From IMCC26256 sp046081705 (GTDB lineage: Bacteria; Actinomycetota; Acidimicrobiia; IMCC26256), in NCBI GenBank assembly GCA_046081705.1, contig JBJTWK010000001.1, positions 1-51,881 of the forward strand: 51,881 nt of DNA, read 5' to 3'. Shown one piece after another: positions 9,521-17,501 of this stretch. Positions within the stretch are counted from its first letter, which is position 1, and each line of letters opens with the position of its first letter. Below the pieces are notes generated by a model. It was not told the origin of the DNA. It worked only from the letters and a program-made list of their open reading frames with translations, and searched no databases. The position numbers and the translations under genes were made by a program.

Positions 9521-10698
9521 GAGGTGCCCCGGTTCTCGTCGATGTACGCGTACGACAGATCGGTGAAGAGCATCTCGGCCTCACCCTGCCCGAGGCCGAG
9601 GTCGGCGACGATCGCGATCTCACGCGCCGCCATGACGGCCCGCACCGCGGCCTCGTCGTGGGCCGCCTCGATCCCCTGCTCGCACACCACGTGGCCGCCG
9701 TAGGAGATGGTCACCCGCTCCTGGTCGATGAACGCGCCGGACGCCCCGAGTTCGGAAAGCACCCGACCCCAGTACGGGTCCTCGCCGTTCAGCGAGCACT
9801 GCACGAGTTGGCTCGACGCGACGGCCCGCGCCGCCTGTGCGGCCTGCGCGTCGGTCCGGGCGCCGGTCACGCGGATCGACGCCAACTTCGTTGCGCCCTC
9901 CGCGTCGGTGGCCATCTGCCGGGCGAGCGACGCGCACACGCTCGTCATCGCGTCGACGAGGGCCCAGTAGTCGGCGCCGTCGGTGGTCGTGATCGCCGGA
10001 CCGCCCGCCGCGCCGCTCGCGAGCACGAGCACGGTGTCGTTCGTGGAGGTGCACGCATCGACGCAGAGCGCGTTGAACGACTTGGAGACCGCGAGCGTGA
10101 GCGCACGCTCGAGCACGTAGGGCGTGGCGTCGGCATCCGTGGTGAGCACCGCGAGCATCGTGGCCATGGCCGGGGCGAGCATCGCCGCGCCCTTCGCCAT
10201 GCCGCCGACGACGGCACCGCTCGTGCCCACGGCGGCGACGGCCTCCTTGCGCACGGTGTCGGTGGTGAGGAGCGCGTCGGCCGCGGCCGTCCCGCCGTTG
10301 AGGTTCGCCGCCACCGTCGGGACGCCCGCCTCGAGCACGTCCATCGGCATCGTGTACCCGATGAGTCCGGTCGAGCAGACGAGGAAGTCGTTCGCCGTGA
10401 GCCCGTAGGCCCCGGCCGCGAGCTCGCACATGCGCGTGGCGTCGGCCCGGCCCCGCGCCCCCGTCGCCGCGTTCGCGTTGCCCGACGACAGCACGACGCC
10501 GGCCGCGTAGCCGTCGGCGAGGTGGGCCCGACTCACGAGCACGGGCGCAGCGGTGGCGAGGTTGGTGGTGAACACGCCGGCGGCGGGCACCGGCTTGCGG
10601 TCCGTCGTGACGACGATGGCGAGGTCGGGCGCGCCACTCGGCTTGATGCCGATGGCCGCGCCTCCCGCCTCGAAGCCCTGAGCGGCGGTGATGCTCAT
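9517..10698 (-). CDS. argJ: Glutamate N-acetyltransferase (ornithine acetyltransferase)
   Basis: Transfers the acetyl group from N-acetylornithine back to glutamate, closing the acetyl cycle; some ArgJ also use acetyl-CoA. The 393-residue precursor should self-cleave before the Thr of the AMATML motif (near residue 183), following GGMAKGAAM; family members usually have Asn where this one has the first Ala. CSTGLIG near residue 110 supplies the oxyanion-hole region. ATG 10698 overlaps the argC stop as ATGA; the frame extends further only as a shadow. No argA or argE is present, which fits an acetyl-recycling pathway. Confidence 0.95.
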   Translation of the reverse strand: MSITAAQGFEAGGAAIGIKPSGAPDLAIVVTTDRKPVPAAGVFTTNLATAAPVLVSRAHLADGYAAGVVLSSGNANAATGARGRADATRMCELAAGAYGLTANDFLVCSTGLIGYTMPMDVLEAGVPTVAANLNGGTAAADALLTTDTVRKEAVAAVGTSGAVVGGMAKGAAMLAPAMATMLAVLTTDADATPYVLERALTLAVSKSFNALCVDACTSTNDTVLVLASGAAGGPAITTTDGADYWALVDAMTSVCASLARQMATDAEGATKLASIRVTGARTDAQAAQAARAVASSQLVQCSLNGEDPYWGRVLSELGASGAFIDQERVTISYGGHVVCEQGIEAAHDEAAVRAVMAAREIAIVADLGLGQGEAEMLFTDLSYAYIDENRGTS

Positions 10699-11732
10699 GG
10701 CATGAGTCCCGTGACGGGGAGACCCGTGGTCTCCGGGATACCGAGGAGGAGGTTGGCGTTCTGGATCGCCTGGCCCGAGGCGCCCTTCACGAGGTTGTCC
10801 ATGACCCCGAGCGCGAGCACGCGGTTCGTGCGTGCGTCGTACCGCACGGTGATCTGGACGGTGTTCGCACCGGTGCACGCCTTCGTGGTCGGCGGCTCGT
10901 CGGTGATCACGACGAACGGCTCGTCCGCGTAGTACTCCCGGTACCGTGCGAGCAGCGACTCCGTGGAGAGGCCGTCGACGATCGGCGTCGCGTGCGTGGT
11001 CGCGTGGATGCCCCGGATCATCGGGGCGAGGTGCGGTGTGAAGAGCACCTGCACCGGTCCCCCGGCGACGTGGCCGAGCACGTGCTCCATCTCCGCGGTG
11101 TGCCGGTGCGAGAGCAGGCCGTAGGTGGCGATCGTCCCGTCGACCTCGCTGAACAGCGAGGTCACCTTCGCGCCCCGACCCGCGCCGGAGACGCCGGACA
11201 TCGCGTCGACGAGCAGACCCTCACGGGCGACGAGGCCGTCGGCGAGCAGCGGCGCGAGCGTGAGGCTGCTCACCGTCGGGTAGCAACCGGGCGACGCGAC
11301 GTGCGCCTTCGACCGCACCTCGGCCCGGAACACCTCGGGCAGGCCGAAGGCGAACTGCGCCTGGAGCTCCGGCGCGGTGTGCTCCTCGCCGTACCACTGC
11401 TCGTAGACGGCCGGGGCGAGCCGGAAGTCGGCGCCGAGGTCCACCACGTGCGGGACGGTCCGGACGAGGTCCGGGATGACTGTCTGCGACGCACCGTGCG
11501 GCAGGGCCACGAAGACGAGGTCGAGGCCCGCCATGGCCGAGGCGTCGACGGGGGTGTACGCGAGGTCCGGGTAGGCGGCGGCCAGCGACGGGTACAGCGA
11601 GGCCACCCGGGCACCGGCGTTGGAGTCCCCGGTGGCCAGGACGACCTCAGCCTCCGGATGGGCGTGGAGGAGGCGCAGGAGCTCGGCACCCGTATAGCCC
11701 GAACCCCCGACGACCCCGATCTGGAACGACAT
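10695..11732 (-). CDS. argC: N-acetyl-gamma-glutamyl-phosphate reductase
   Basis: NADPH-dependent reduction of N-acetylglutamyl phosphate to the semialdehyde. The 345-residue protein has the Rossmann loop GVVGGSGYTGAEL at the N-terminus and the catalytic Cys in VASPGCYPT near residue 148. ATG 11732 is chosen because a TATAGT -10 element ends exactly 7 nt upstream, which would give a leaderless mRNA starting at this A. GTG 11741 overlaps that -10 and would add only three residues. First gene of the arginine operon. Confidence 0.96.
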   Translation of the reverse strand: MSFQIGVVGGSGYTGAELLRLLHAHPEAEVVLATGDSNAGARVASLYPSLAAAYPDLAYTPVDASAMAGLDLVFVALPHGASQTVIPDLVRTVPHVVDLGADFRLAPAVYEQWYGEEHTAPELQAQFAFGLPEVFRAEVRSKAHVASPGCYPTVSSLTLAPLLADGLVAREGLLVDAMSGVSGAGRGAKVTSLFSEVDGTIATYGLLSHRHTAEMEHVLGHVAGGPVQVLFTPHLAPMIRGIHATTHATPIVDGLSTESLLARYREYYADEPFVVITDEPPTTKACTGANTVQITVRYDARTNRVLALGVMDNLVKGASGQAIQNANLLLGIPETTGLPVTGLMP

Positions 11733-11739
11733 GCGGGCC

Positions 11740-11759
11740 ACTATACACTACGCTGCATA
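11740..11759 (-). promoter_or_regulatory. Candidate argC promoter with overlapping ARG-box-like operator
   Basis: This is an AT-rich island in very GC-rich surroundings. On the minus strand TATGCA, six bases, then TGTATA (11759-11742) form an imperfect inverted repeat resembling ArgR half-sites. The -10 TATAGT occupies 11745-11740 and the ATG at 11732 follows after 7 nt. A repressor bound here would cover the -10. No clear -35 is visible. The ArgR assignment is inference from similarity and from argR lying in the operon. Confidence 0.55.
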
Positions 11760-11767
11760 CTCTTGCG

Positions 11768-11786
11768 GGACCGTTCCGGACGGTCC
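11768..11786 (-). terminator. Hairpin after pheT
   Basis: A perfect 7 bp stem (GGACCGT / ACGGTCC) with a 5-nt loop begins 7 nt after the pheT stop codon and lies just upstream of the argC promoter. There is no U-tract, which is common for terminators in high-GC actinobacteria. It would separate the infC-pheT unit from the arg operon. Confidence 0.5.
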
Positions 11787-11793
11787 GGGCGCC

Positions 11794-14175
11794 TCAGCGC
11801 AGTTCGGCGGCGTGGGCCTTCGTGACCGCGGCGATGCAGGCGGCGCGGGCCTCGCCGACCTCGGTGTCGGTGAGGGTGCGCTCGGTGCTGCGGAAGCGCA
11901 GAGCGAAGGCGACGCTGCGGCGGCCCTCCCCCAGCGCCTCGGAGCGGAAGACGTCGAAGATCCGGACGTCCTCGAGGAGATCGCCCGCGGCCTCGCGCAG
12001 CGTCGTGACGACCACGGCGGCGGGCACGGCGTCGTCGAGCACGAAGGCGAGGTCGACGCCGCTCGCCGGGAAGCGGGACGGTGCGACGTAGCGCCGCTCG
12101 CGACGGCTCGCGCCGAGCAGCGCACCGAGATCGAGTTCGGCGGCGACCACCGGACCGGCGAGGCCGTGGACGGCCAGCGCGTCACGGTCGACCTCGCCGA
12201 CGTGGCCGACGACGGCGCCGTCGACGACCACCGCCGCGGTGCGGCCGGGGTGCAGGCCGAGGACCGTTGCGGCCTCGAGGCGGGCGTCCGCAAGGCGCAG
12301 CGCGTCGATCACCGCGTCGACCGCACGGATCGCGTCGTAGACGTCGACCGGGCGGTCGGCCTCGTGCGGACGGCCCGACCGGGTACCGGCGATCGCGACG
12401 GCGACGTGGTCGCGCTCGTCGGGCTGGAGCGCACCGTCGCCCGGTCGGCGGAAGACGTGGCCCGTCTCGAAGAGGGCGACGTCGGCGTTGCCCTGCGCGG
12501 CGTTGAAGGCGACCGCGCCGAGCAGGCCCGGGAGGATCGCGGGCCGCAGCACCGACTCCTCGGCGCGCAGCGGGTTCGTGAGCGTGACGGTGTCGGCGGC
12601 CGCGTACCCGAACGGCGCCACGAGCGGCTCGGCGAGCAGCGAGAGCGTGTACGCCTCATACGCGCCGGTGCCGACGAGCGCGTCGGCGACGAGCCGCCGC
12701 TGGGCCTGGGCGTCGGTGAGCCCGCCGACGTGGTCGGGGCTCGAAGGCAGCGTGCGCGGGATGGCATCGAGGCCGAGGCGACGGGCGACCTCCTCGATGA
12801 GGTCGATCTCCCGCTCGATGTCGGGTCGGAACGTGGGCACGACCGCGGTGATCGCGTCGGCGCCGTCGGTCTCGCACGTGATGCCGAGCGGGGCGAGCAA
12901 GGCCACGACCTCGTCGGTGCCGAGCGCCGTGCCGAGGATCTGGTTGACGCGTGGGGCGCGCACGGTCACCCGCGGCGCCGCGATGACGCTCGGGTACGCG
13001 TCGACGACGTCGGTGAGGACCCGGGCCGCAGCGTGCTCGATGAGCAGTTCGACGGCACGGTCGGAGCCGGCGAGCACGGCATTCGGGTCGATGCCGCGCT
13101 CGAACCGGGCGCTCGACTCGCTGCGCAGGCCGAGACGCTTCGAGGTTCGCGAGATGGTCATGGGGTCGAAGTAGGCGGCCTCGAGGACGATCTCGGTGGT
13201 GTCGTCGCCGACCTCGGCCGTTGCGCCACCCATGATCCCGGCCACGGCCTGGGGCACGTCGTCGGCCCCGCACACGAGGAGGTCGGCCGCGGTGAGGGTG
13301 CGCTCGGCGCCGTCGAGGGTCTCGATGGCCTCGCCCCCGGCGGCGCGCCGGATGCGCAAGCCGCCGCCCGGGAGACGGTGGCGGTCGAAGGCGTGGAGCG
13401 GCTGGCCCCGCTCGAGGAGCACGTAGTTCGTGATGTCGACGACATTCGAGATCGGCCGCATGCCGGCGAGGGTGAGCCGACGCTGCATCCACTCGGGCGA
13501 CGGCCCGAGCGTGACGGCGAGGGCGCGCGCCGTGAAGCGCGGGCAGCCCTCGGTGTCCACCACCTCGACCGGGATCGTGCCGTCACCGTTCGCCACCCCG
13601 TCGCCGGCCGGCGCCGTGAACGGGAGGCCGAAGTGGGCGGCGAGGTCGCGGGCGATGCCCACGATGCTCATCGCGTCGGGGCGGTTCGGCGTGATCGAGA
13701 GCTCGAACACGGCGTCGTCGAGGCCGAGCGCCTCGCAGATGTCGGTGCCGGGCTCGAGCGACGCGTCGAGATCCATGATCCCGCCGTGGTCGCCACCGAG
13801 GCCGAGTTCGCGCGTGCTGCAGAGCATGCCGTCGGAGACGACGCCGCGGATCTTGCGGGGCTCGAGCGTGAAGCCGCCGGGCAGCGTGGCACCCGAGCCC
13901 GCGTACGGCACGAGCATGCCGGCGGCGACGTTCGGGGCGCCGCAGACGACCCGGGTCTCCCCCACGCCGAACTCGACGTCGACGAGGCGGAGCTTGTCGG
14001 CGTCGGGGTGCGGGTGGACCTCGAGCACGCGGGCGACGACGACGCCGTTGATCTCGGCGCCGGGCTGCTCGACCCCCTCGACCTCGAGGCCGAGCTGGTT
14101 GAGCGCGTCGGTGATCGCCGCGACGTCGTCGGGCAGCGGGGTGAAGTCCCGAATCCAGGAGAGGGGCGCGCGCAT
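11794..14175 (-). CDS. pheT: Phenylalanyl-tRNA synthetase beta subunit
   Basis: Beta chain of the (alpha-beta)2 synthetase, 793 residues, the full bacterial length. It carries an N-terminal EMAP-like tRNA-binding domain (about residues 40-150), B3/B4 editing and B5 domains in the middle, a catalytic-like core, and a C-terminal ferredoxin-fold anticodon-binding domain (about 700-793, beginning at PSRFPASGVDLAF). It follows pheS by 8 nt and is the last gene of the infC unit, ending just before a hairpin. Confidence 0.97.
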   Translation of the reverse strand: MRAPLSWIRDFTPLPDDVAAITDALNQLGLEVEGVEQPGAEINGVVVARVLEVHPHPDADKLRLVDVEFGVGETRVVCGAPNVAAGMLVPYAGSGATLPGGFTLEPRKIRGVVSDGMLCSTRELGLGGDHGGIMDLDASLEPGTDICEALGLDDAVFELSITPNRPDAMSIVGIARDLAAHFGLPFTAPAGDGVANGDGTIPVEVVDTEGCPRFTARALAVTLGPSPEWMQRRLTLAGMRPISNVVDITNYVLLERGQPLHAFDRHRLPGGGLRIRRAAGGEAIETLDGAERTLTAADLLVCGADDVPQAVAGIMGGATAEVGDDTTEIVLEAAYFDPMTISRTSKRLGLRSESSARFERGIDPNAVLAGSDRAVELLIEHAAARVLTDVVDAYPSVIAAPRVTVRAPRVNQILGTALGTDEVVALLAPLGITCETDGADAITAVVPTFRPDIEREIDLIEEVARRLGLDAIPRTLPSSPDHVGGLTDAQAQRRLVADALVGTGAYEAYTLSLLAEPLVAPFGYAAADTVTLTNPLRAEESVLRPAILPGLLGAVAFNAAQGNADVALFETGHVFRRPGDGALQPDERDHVAVAIAGTRSGRPHEADRPVDVYDAIRAVDAVIDALRLADARLEAATVLGLHPGRTAAVVVDGAVVGHVGEVDRDALAVHGLAGPVVAAELDLGALLGASRRERRYVAPSRFPASGVDLAFVLDDAVPAAVVVTTLREAAGDLLEDVRIFDVFRSEALGEGRRSVAFALRFRSTERTLTDTEVGEARAACIAAVTKAHAAELR

Positions 14176-14183
14176 CGAAGCCT

Positions 14184-15230
14184 CTAGAACTGCTCGAGGA
14201 AGCGGATGTCATCGTCGAAGAACGCCTTGACGTGATCGACGCCGAAACGGATCTGGGCCATGCGCTCCATGCCGAAGCCGAACGCGAACCCGGACACCTT
14301 CTCCGGGTCGTACCCGACCGACCGGAACACGTTGGGGTCGACCATGCCGCAGCCGCCGAGCTCGATCCAGCCGGTGCGCGAGCACACGGTGCAGCCCGAG
14401 CCCTCGCAGAAGATGCAGGTGACGGAGAACTCCGCGGACGGCTCGGTGAACGGGAAGAACGAGGGCAGGAAGCGCGCGGTGATCGACGGGCCGAAGTAGG
14501 CGCGGGTGAACGCGTCGATCGTGCCGAAGAGGTCGCCGAGGGTGATGCCCTCATCCACCACGAGCCCCTCGATCTGGTGGAACACCGGCGAATGGCGGGC
14601 ATCCAACGTGTCGCGTCGGTACACGCGGCCCGGCATGATCGTGTAGATCGGCGGGGTGCGCTCCTGCATGACGCGGATCTGCACCGGCGAGGTGTGGGTG
14701 CGCAGCAGCACCTGCTCCTGCTCGCCGAGATCGACGTAGAGGGTGTCCTGCATCGCGCGCGCCGGGTGACCGGGCGGGAAGTTCAGGGCCTCGAAATTGT
14801 ACCAGTCGGTCTCGACCTCGGGACCCTCGGCGACCTGGAAGCCGAGACCCACGAAGACGTCCTCGAGTTCACGCTGCACCTGGGTGATGAGGTGGAGGTG
14901 GCCGCGCTCGGGACGGCGGGCGCCGAGCGTGAGGTCGAGGCGCTCGCGCTCGATGCGTTCGGCGTGCTCCCCCGCCGCCAGCGCGTCGCGCCGAGCGGCG
15001 ACCGCGGCGGTGACCGCGGCGCGGTACGCGCCGATCGCCTTGCCGGCCTCGGGTCGGTCGGCCGCGTCGAAGCCCTTGATCGCCTCGTTGACGCCGGTGA
15101 CGACTGACTTCTTGCCGATGTAGGTGCGCTCGACGTCGTCGACGTCGGCGAGCGACGCAGCCGCGGCGAGGGCCGCCTCGGCCTCGGCCTGCGCACTGCG
15201 GAGGGTCTCGACGGCCTCGGTGAGGTTCAT
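14184..15230 (-). CDS. pheS: Phenylalanyl-tRNA synthetase alpha subunit
   Basis: Catalytic subunit, 348 residues: an N-terminal coiled-coil arm (about 1-100) that contacts tRNA, then a class II synthetase core. Visible class II elements are HPARAMQDTLY near residue 155, RTHTSPVQIR (motif 2 region), HQIEG, and GFGMERMAQIRFG (motif 3). A Cys-rich insert, CIFCEGSGCTVC, just before GWIELGGCGMV is a known variant in this family. ATG 15230 overlaps the methylase stop as ATGA. Confidence 0.97.
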   Translation of the reverse strand: MNLTEAVETLRSAQAEAEAALAAAASLADVDDVERTYIGKKSVVTGVNEAIKGFDAADRPEAGKAIGAYRAAVTAAVAARRDALAAGEHAERIERERLDLTLGARRPERGHLHLITQVQRELEDVFVGLGFQVAEGPEVETDWYNFEALNFPPGHPARAMQDTLYVDLGEQEQVLLRTHTSPVQIRVMQERTPPIYTIMPGRVYRRDTLDARHSPVFHQIEGLVVDEGITLGDLFGTIDAFTRAYFGPSITARFLPSFFPFTEPSAEFSVTCIFCEGSGCTVCSRTGWIELGGCGMVDPNVFRSVGYDPEKVSGFAFGFGMERMAQIRFGVDHVKAFFDDDIRFLEQF

Positions 15231-16030
15231 CGCTCCCCCTCCATGCGCTGGCGGGCGCCCTCGAAGAGCAGCACGCTGCCGGCGACGGCGACGTTGAGGC
15301 TCTCGGCGTGGCCGGCCATCGGGATGGTGACCGCCCCGTCGAGGCGGGCGGTGACGGCGTCGGGGAGGCCGTGGGCCTCGTTCCCGAGCACGATCGCGAC
15401 CCCGCCGGTGAGGCCCGCCGCGGTCGGCGTGTCGCCGCCCCGGGCCACGGTGCCGAGTCGGCGCATCCCGCGCGCGCCGAGCGTGTCGAGCACCTGCACC
15501 GGGTCGTCCTCCTCCACCAACGGGACACCGAACACGGCGCCCGCCGAGGCCCGGACCACCTTCGGGTTCCAGGGATCGACGCCGCCGCCGCAGGACACTA
15601 CCCCTGCGGCTCCGGCGGCCTCGGCGCTGCGCAGCAGCGTGCCGAGGTTGCCCGGGTCGGAGACGCCGCAGGTCACGAGCGCCATGCCGTCGACCGCGAG
15701 GTCGTCGAGCACGGCGTCACGCGGCGTACGGCACGACGCGAGCACCGGCTGGGGCGCGCGCACGGTGCCGATCTTCTCGAGCACGCCGTCCTTGAGCTGC
15801 TCGACGCGGATCCCGGCGGCCTCGACGCGGGCGACGAGCGGTGCGAACGCACGTGCCGCGCCCTCGCCGAGGTACACGGCCACGACGCCCGCACCGCGGT
15901 CGAGCGCGCCTTGGAGCGCGCGCGGCCCCTCGATGACGCACATCCCGGACTCGGAGCGCGCCGCGCGCTCGCGCAGCATCGCCTTGAGCGCCTGGACCTC
16001 CGGGTGCCGAGCGGCGAGCCCGGCCTGCAT
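15227..16030 (-). CDS. SpoU/TrmH-family RNA 2'-O-methyltransferase
   Basis: SAM-dependent 2'-O-ribose methyltransferase with a trefoil-knot (SPOUT) fold, 267 residues. An N-terminal substrate-binding region (about 1-100, beginning HPEVQALK and containing CVIEGPRAL) precedes the three family motifs: DPGNLGTLLRSAEA near residue 125, IVLGNEAHGL near 213, and IPMAGHAESLNVAVA near 235. The position between rplT and pheS is classic for 23S rRNA methylases of this type. The exact nucleotide target is not deducible. Confidence 0.93.
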   Translation of the reverse strand: MQAGLAARHPEVQALKAMLRERAARSESGMCVIEGPRALQGALDRGAGVVAVYLGEGAARAFAPLVARVEAAGIRVEQLKDGVLEKIGTVRAPQPVLASCRTPRDAVLDDLAVDGMALVTCGVSDPGNLGTLLRSAEAAGAAGVVSCGGGVDPWNPKVVRASAGAVFGVPLVEEDDPVQVLDTLGARGMRRLGTVARGGDTPTAAGLTGGVAIVLGNEAHGLPDAVTARLDGAVTIPMAGHAESLNVAVAGSVLLFEGARQRMEGER

Positions 16031-16056
16031 GCCGTCCGCCTCCGTCGCGTGGGCGA

Positions 16057-16419
16057 TCAGGCGGCGGCGAGTGCCTCGCGCGCCGTCTCGACGAGCGCAC
16101 CGAACGCAGCGTCGTCACGGACGGCGAGGTCGGCGAGGACCTTGCGGTCGACCTCGACCTCGGCGGCCTTCAGGCCGGCGATGAACTGCGAGTACGACAT
16201 GTCGTGGAGACGGCAGGCCGCGTTGATGCGGATGATCCAGAGCTTGCGGAAGTCGCCCTTGCGCACCCGGCGGTCGCGGAACGCGTACTCGCCCGAGCGC
16301 ATGACCTGCTCGTTGGCCTTGCGGAAGTGGCGGCTCTTGGCCCCGCGGTACCCGGAGGCCTGCTCCATGACCGCACGGCGGTGCTTCTTACCGTTGACGG
16401 CGCGCTTGACTCGTGCCAT
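16057..16419 (-). CDS. rplT: 50S ribosomal protein L20
   Basis: Large-subunit assembly protein of 120 residues, of normal length. The basic N-terminus MARVKRAVNGKKHRR, the AFRDRRVRKGDFRKLWI segment and the NAACRLHDMSYS region are diagnostic. In other bacteria L20 represses its own operon by binding the infC-rpmI-rplT mRNA, which is relevant to the structured leader upstream of infC here. It starts 10 nt after the rpmI stop. Confidence 0.99.
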   Translation of the reverse strand: MARVKRAVNGKKHRRAVMEQASGYRGAKSRHFRKANEQVMRSGEYAFRDRRVRKGDFRKLWIIRINAACRLHDMSYSQFIAGLKAAEVEVDRKVLADLAVRDDAAFGALVETAREALAAA

Positions 16420-16429
16420 TGCTCTTCTC

Positions 16430-16627
16430 CTAGGCGCGGCCGAGCAGGCGCTCGACGTGCTTCTTGTCGCCGCCGGTCACCTCGGCCCCGCGGGCGAGAC
16501 GACGGGTGCGGGTGGTCGGCTTCGACTCGAGCAGGTGGGCGCGGTTCGCCTTGCGACGCCGGATCTTGCCGGTGCCGGTGATCTTGAACCGCTTCGCCGC
16601 ACCGCGGTGCGTCTTCATCTTCGGCAT
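16430..16627 (-). CDS. rpmI: 50S ribosomal protein L35
   Basis: Small basic ribosomal protein of 65 residues: MPKMKTHRGAAKRFKITGTG at the N-terminus, then the basic KIRRRKANRAHLLESK region. The start ATG 16627 lies 4 nt after the infC stop, so the two are probably translationally coupled. The frame stays open upstream, but only as overlap with infC. Confidence 0.98.
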   Translation of the reverse strand: MPKMKTHRGAAKRFKITGTGKIRRRKANRAHLLESKPTTRTRRLARGAEVTGGDKKHVERLLGRA

Positions 16628-16631
16628 CGCC

Positions 16632-17255
16632 TCAGGCTCCTGTGCTCTCCGCCTCCGGAGCGGGCTCCGGTGCGGGCTCGACACCCTGGACCGCGTCCGG
16701 GGTGGTGTCCTCGTGCTTGGACTTGGGCTTGCCCGGCTTCTTGGTCGGGTGCAGCACCATGGTCATGTTGCGCCCGTCCTGCCGGGGGGCGGACTCCACG
16801 ATGGCGAAGTCGGCGACGTCGATGGCGATCTGGTCGAGGATCTTGCGCCCCAGTTCGGGGTGGGCCATCTCGCGACCACGGAACATGATCGTGAGCTTGA
16901 CCTTGTTGCCCTCGCCCAGGAACCGCTGGACGTGCTTCATCTTGGTCGTGTAGTCATGGTCGTCGATCTTCGGCCGGAACTTCATCTCCTTGATGACGAC
17001 GTTCGTGGCCTTCTTGCGCGACTCCTTGCGGCGCTGCTCCTGCTCGTACTGCCAGCGGCCGAAGTCCATGATCTTGCACACCGGCGGAGCGGCGTTCGGA
17101 GCGACCTCGACGAGGTCGAGCTCGGACTCCCGAGCGATCCTGAGCGCCTCCGGGAGCGGGACGGTGCCCAACTGCTCCCCTGCACTGCCGATGAGCCGCA
17201 CCTCGCGGGCACGGATCCGGTCGTTGATCCTGGCTTCGGTCGTTGCGATGAGCAT
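16632..17255 (-). CDS. infC: Translation initiation factor IF-3
   Basis: Keeps the 30S subunit free and proofreads the initiator tRNA and start codon. The protein has 207 residues. The N-domain runs from ARINDRIRAREVRLIG, the linker is the basic EQRRKESRKK region, and the C-domain contains KEMKFRPKIDDHDY and MFRGREMAHPELG. A Pro/Glu/Ala-rich tail of about 25 residues extends beyond the core. ATG 17255 is the conventional start, but it lies only 2 nt beyond AGAAGG. The in-frame ATC at 17249 lies 8 nt beyond it and would give a family-like N-terminus, so a non-AUG start typical of infC is possible. First gene of the operon. Confidence 0.97.
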   Translation of the reverse strand: MLIATTEARINDRIRAREVRLIGSAGEQLGTVPLPEALRIARESELDLVEVAPNAAPPVCKIMDFGRWQYEQEQRRKESRKKATNVVIKEMKFRPKIDDHDYTTKMKHVQRFLGEGNKVKLTIMFRGREMAHPELGRKILDQIAIDVADFAIVESAPRQDGRNMTMVLHPTKKPGKPKSKHEDTTPDAVQGVEPAPEPAPEAESTGA

Positions 17256-17489
17256 CACCTTCTCGGTCCGTGTCCGGCCCCGGACGCGCCGGCGGCGGAC
17301 ACAGGGAAGCGTCCGCCGCGCGACCGTGGGGACGGTCGTGAGAGGTGAACGACCCGGACTCGGCGCCGGGGTCCCACCGTCGGTGGGGCCTCGACCCGGC
17401 CGGGTGGGGAGTCGATCCGGGACCGGGGACTCCGAGGAATCTCCGGACCTGAGAGAGCTCCCGCTTCCCATGTCGGTTGTCGGCCTGAG
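17256..17489 (-). promoter_or_regulatory. Long structured 5' leader of infC
   Basis: About 230 nt between the divergent DUF1844 gene and infC hold no convincing gene; an ORF running through on the minus strand has no recognisable protein sequence. The leader RNA can form several perfect hairpins: a 6 bp stem at 17373-17387, a 7 bp stem with a 4-nt loop at 17321-17338, and a 9 bp stem with a 10-nt loop at 17292-17319, the last two almost adjacent. IF3/L20 operons are often autoregulated through such leaders. Which mechanism applies here is not visible. Confidence 0.5.
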
Positions 17490-17495
17490 ACACTA
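17490..17495 (-). promoter_or_regulatory. Candidate -10 element for the infC operon
   Basis: The minus strand reads TAGTGT (TAnnnT) between the divergent starts. Initiation about 7 nt downstream would give a leader of about 228 nt before infC. No clear -35 is visible; the upstream sequence is the first codons of the DUF1844 gene. Confidence 0.35.
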
Positions 17496-17501
17496 CACGA
17501 C

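Noticed and set aside
11731..14187. 818-codon open frame on the plus strand opposite pheT
   Set aside because: Same reasoning: low-complexity Arg/Asp/Glu composition, exactly covering pheT, no recognisable motifs and no ribosome site.
17256..17471. N-terminal extension of IF3 or separate small protein in the infC leader
   Set aside because: The translated sequence is Arg/Pro/Ser-rich without family similarity, while the DNA has strong hairpins and a ribosome site just before infC.
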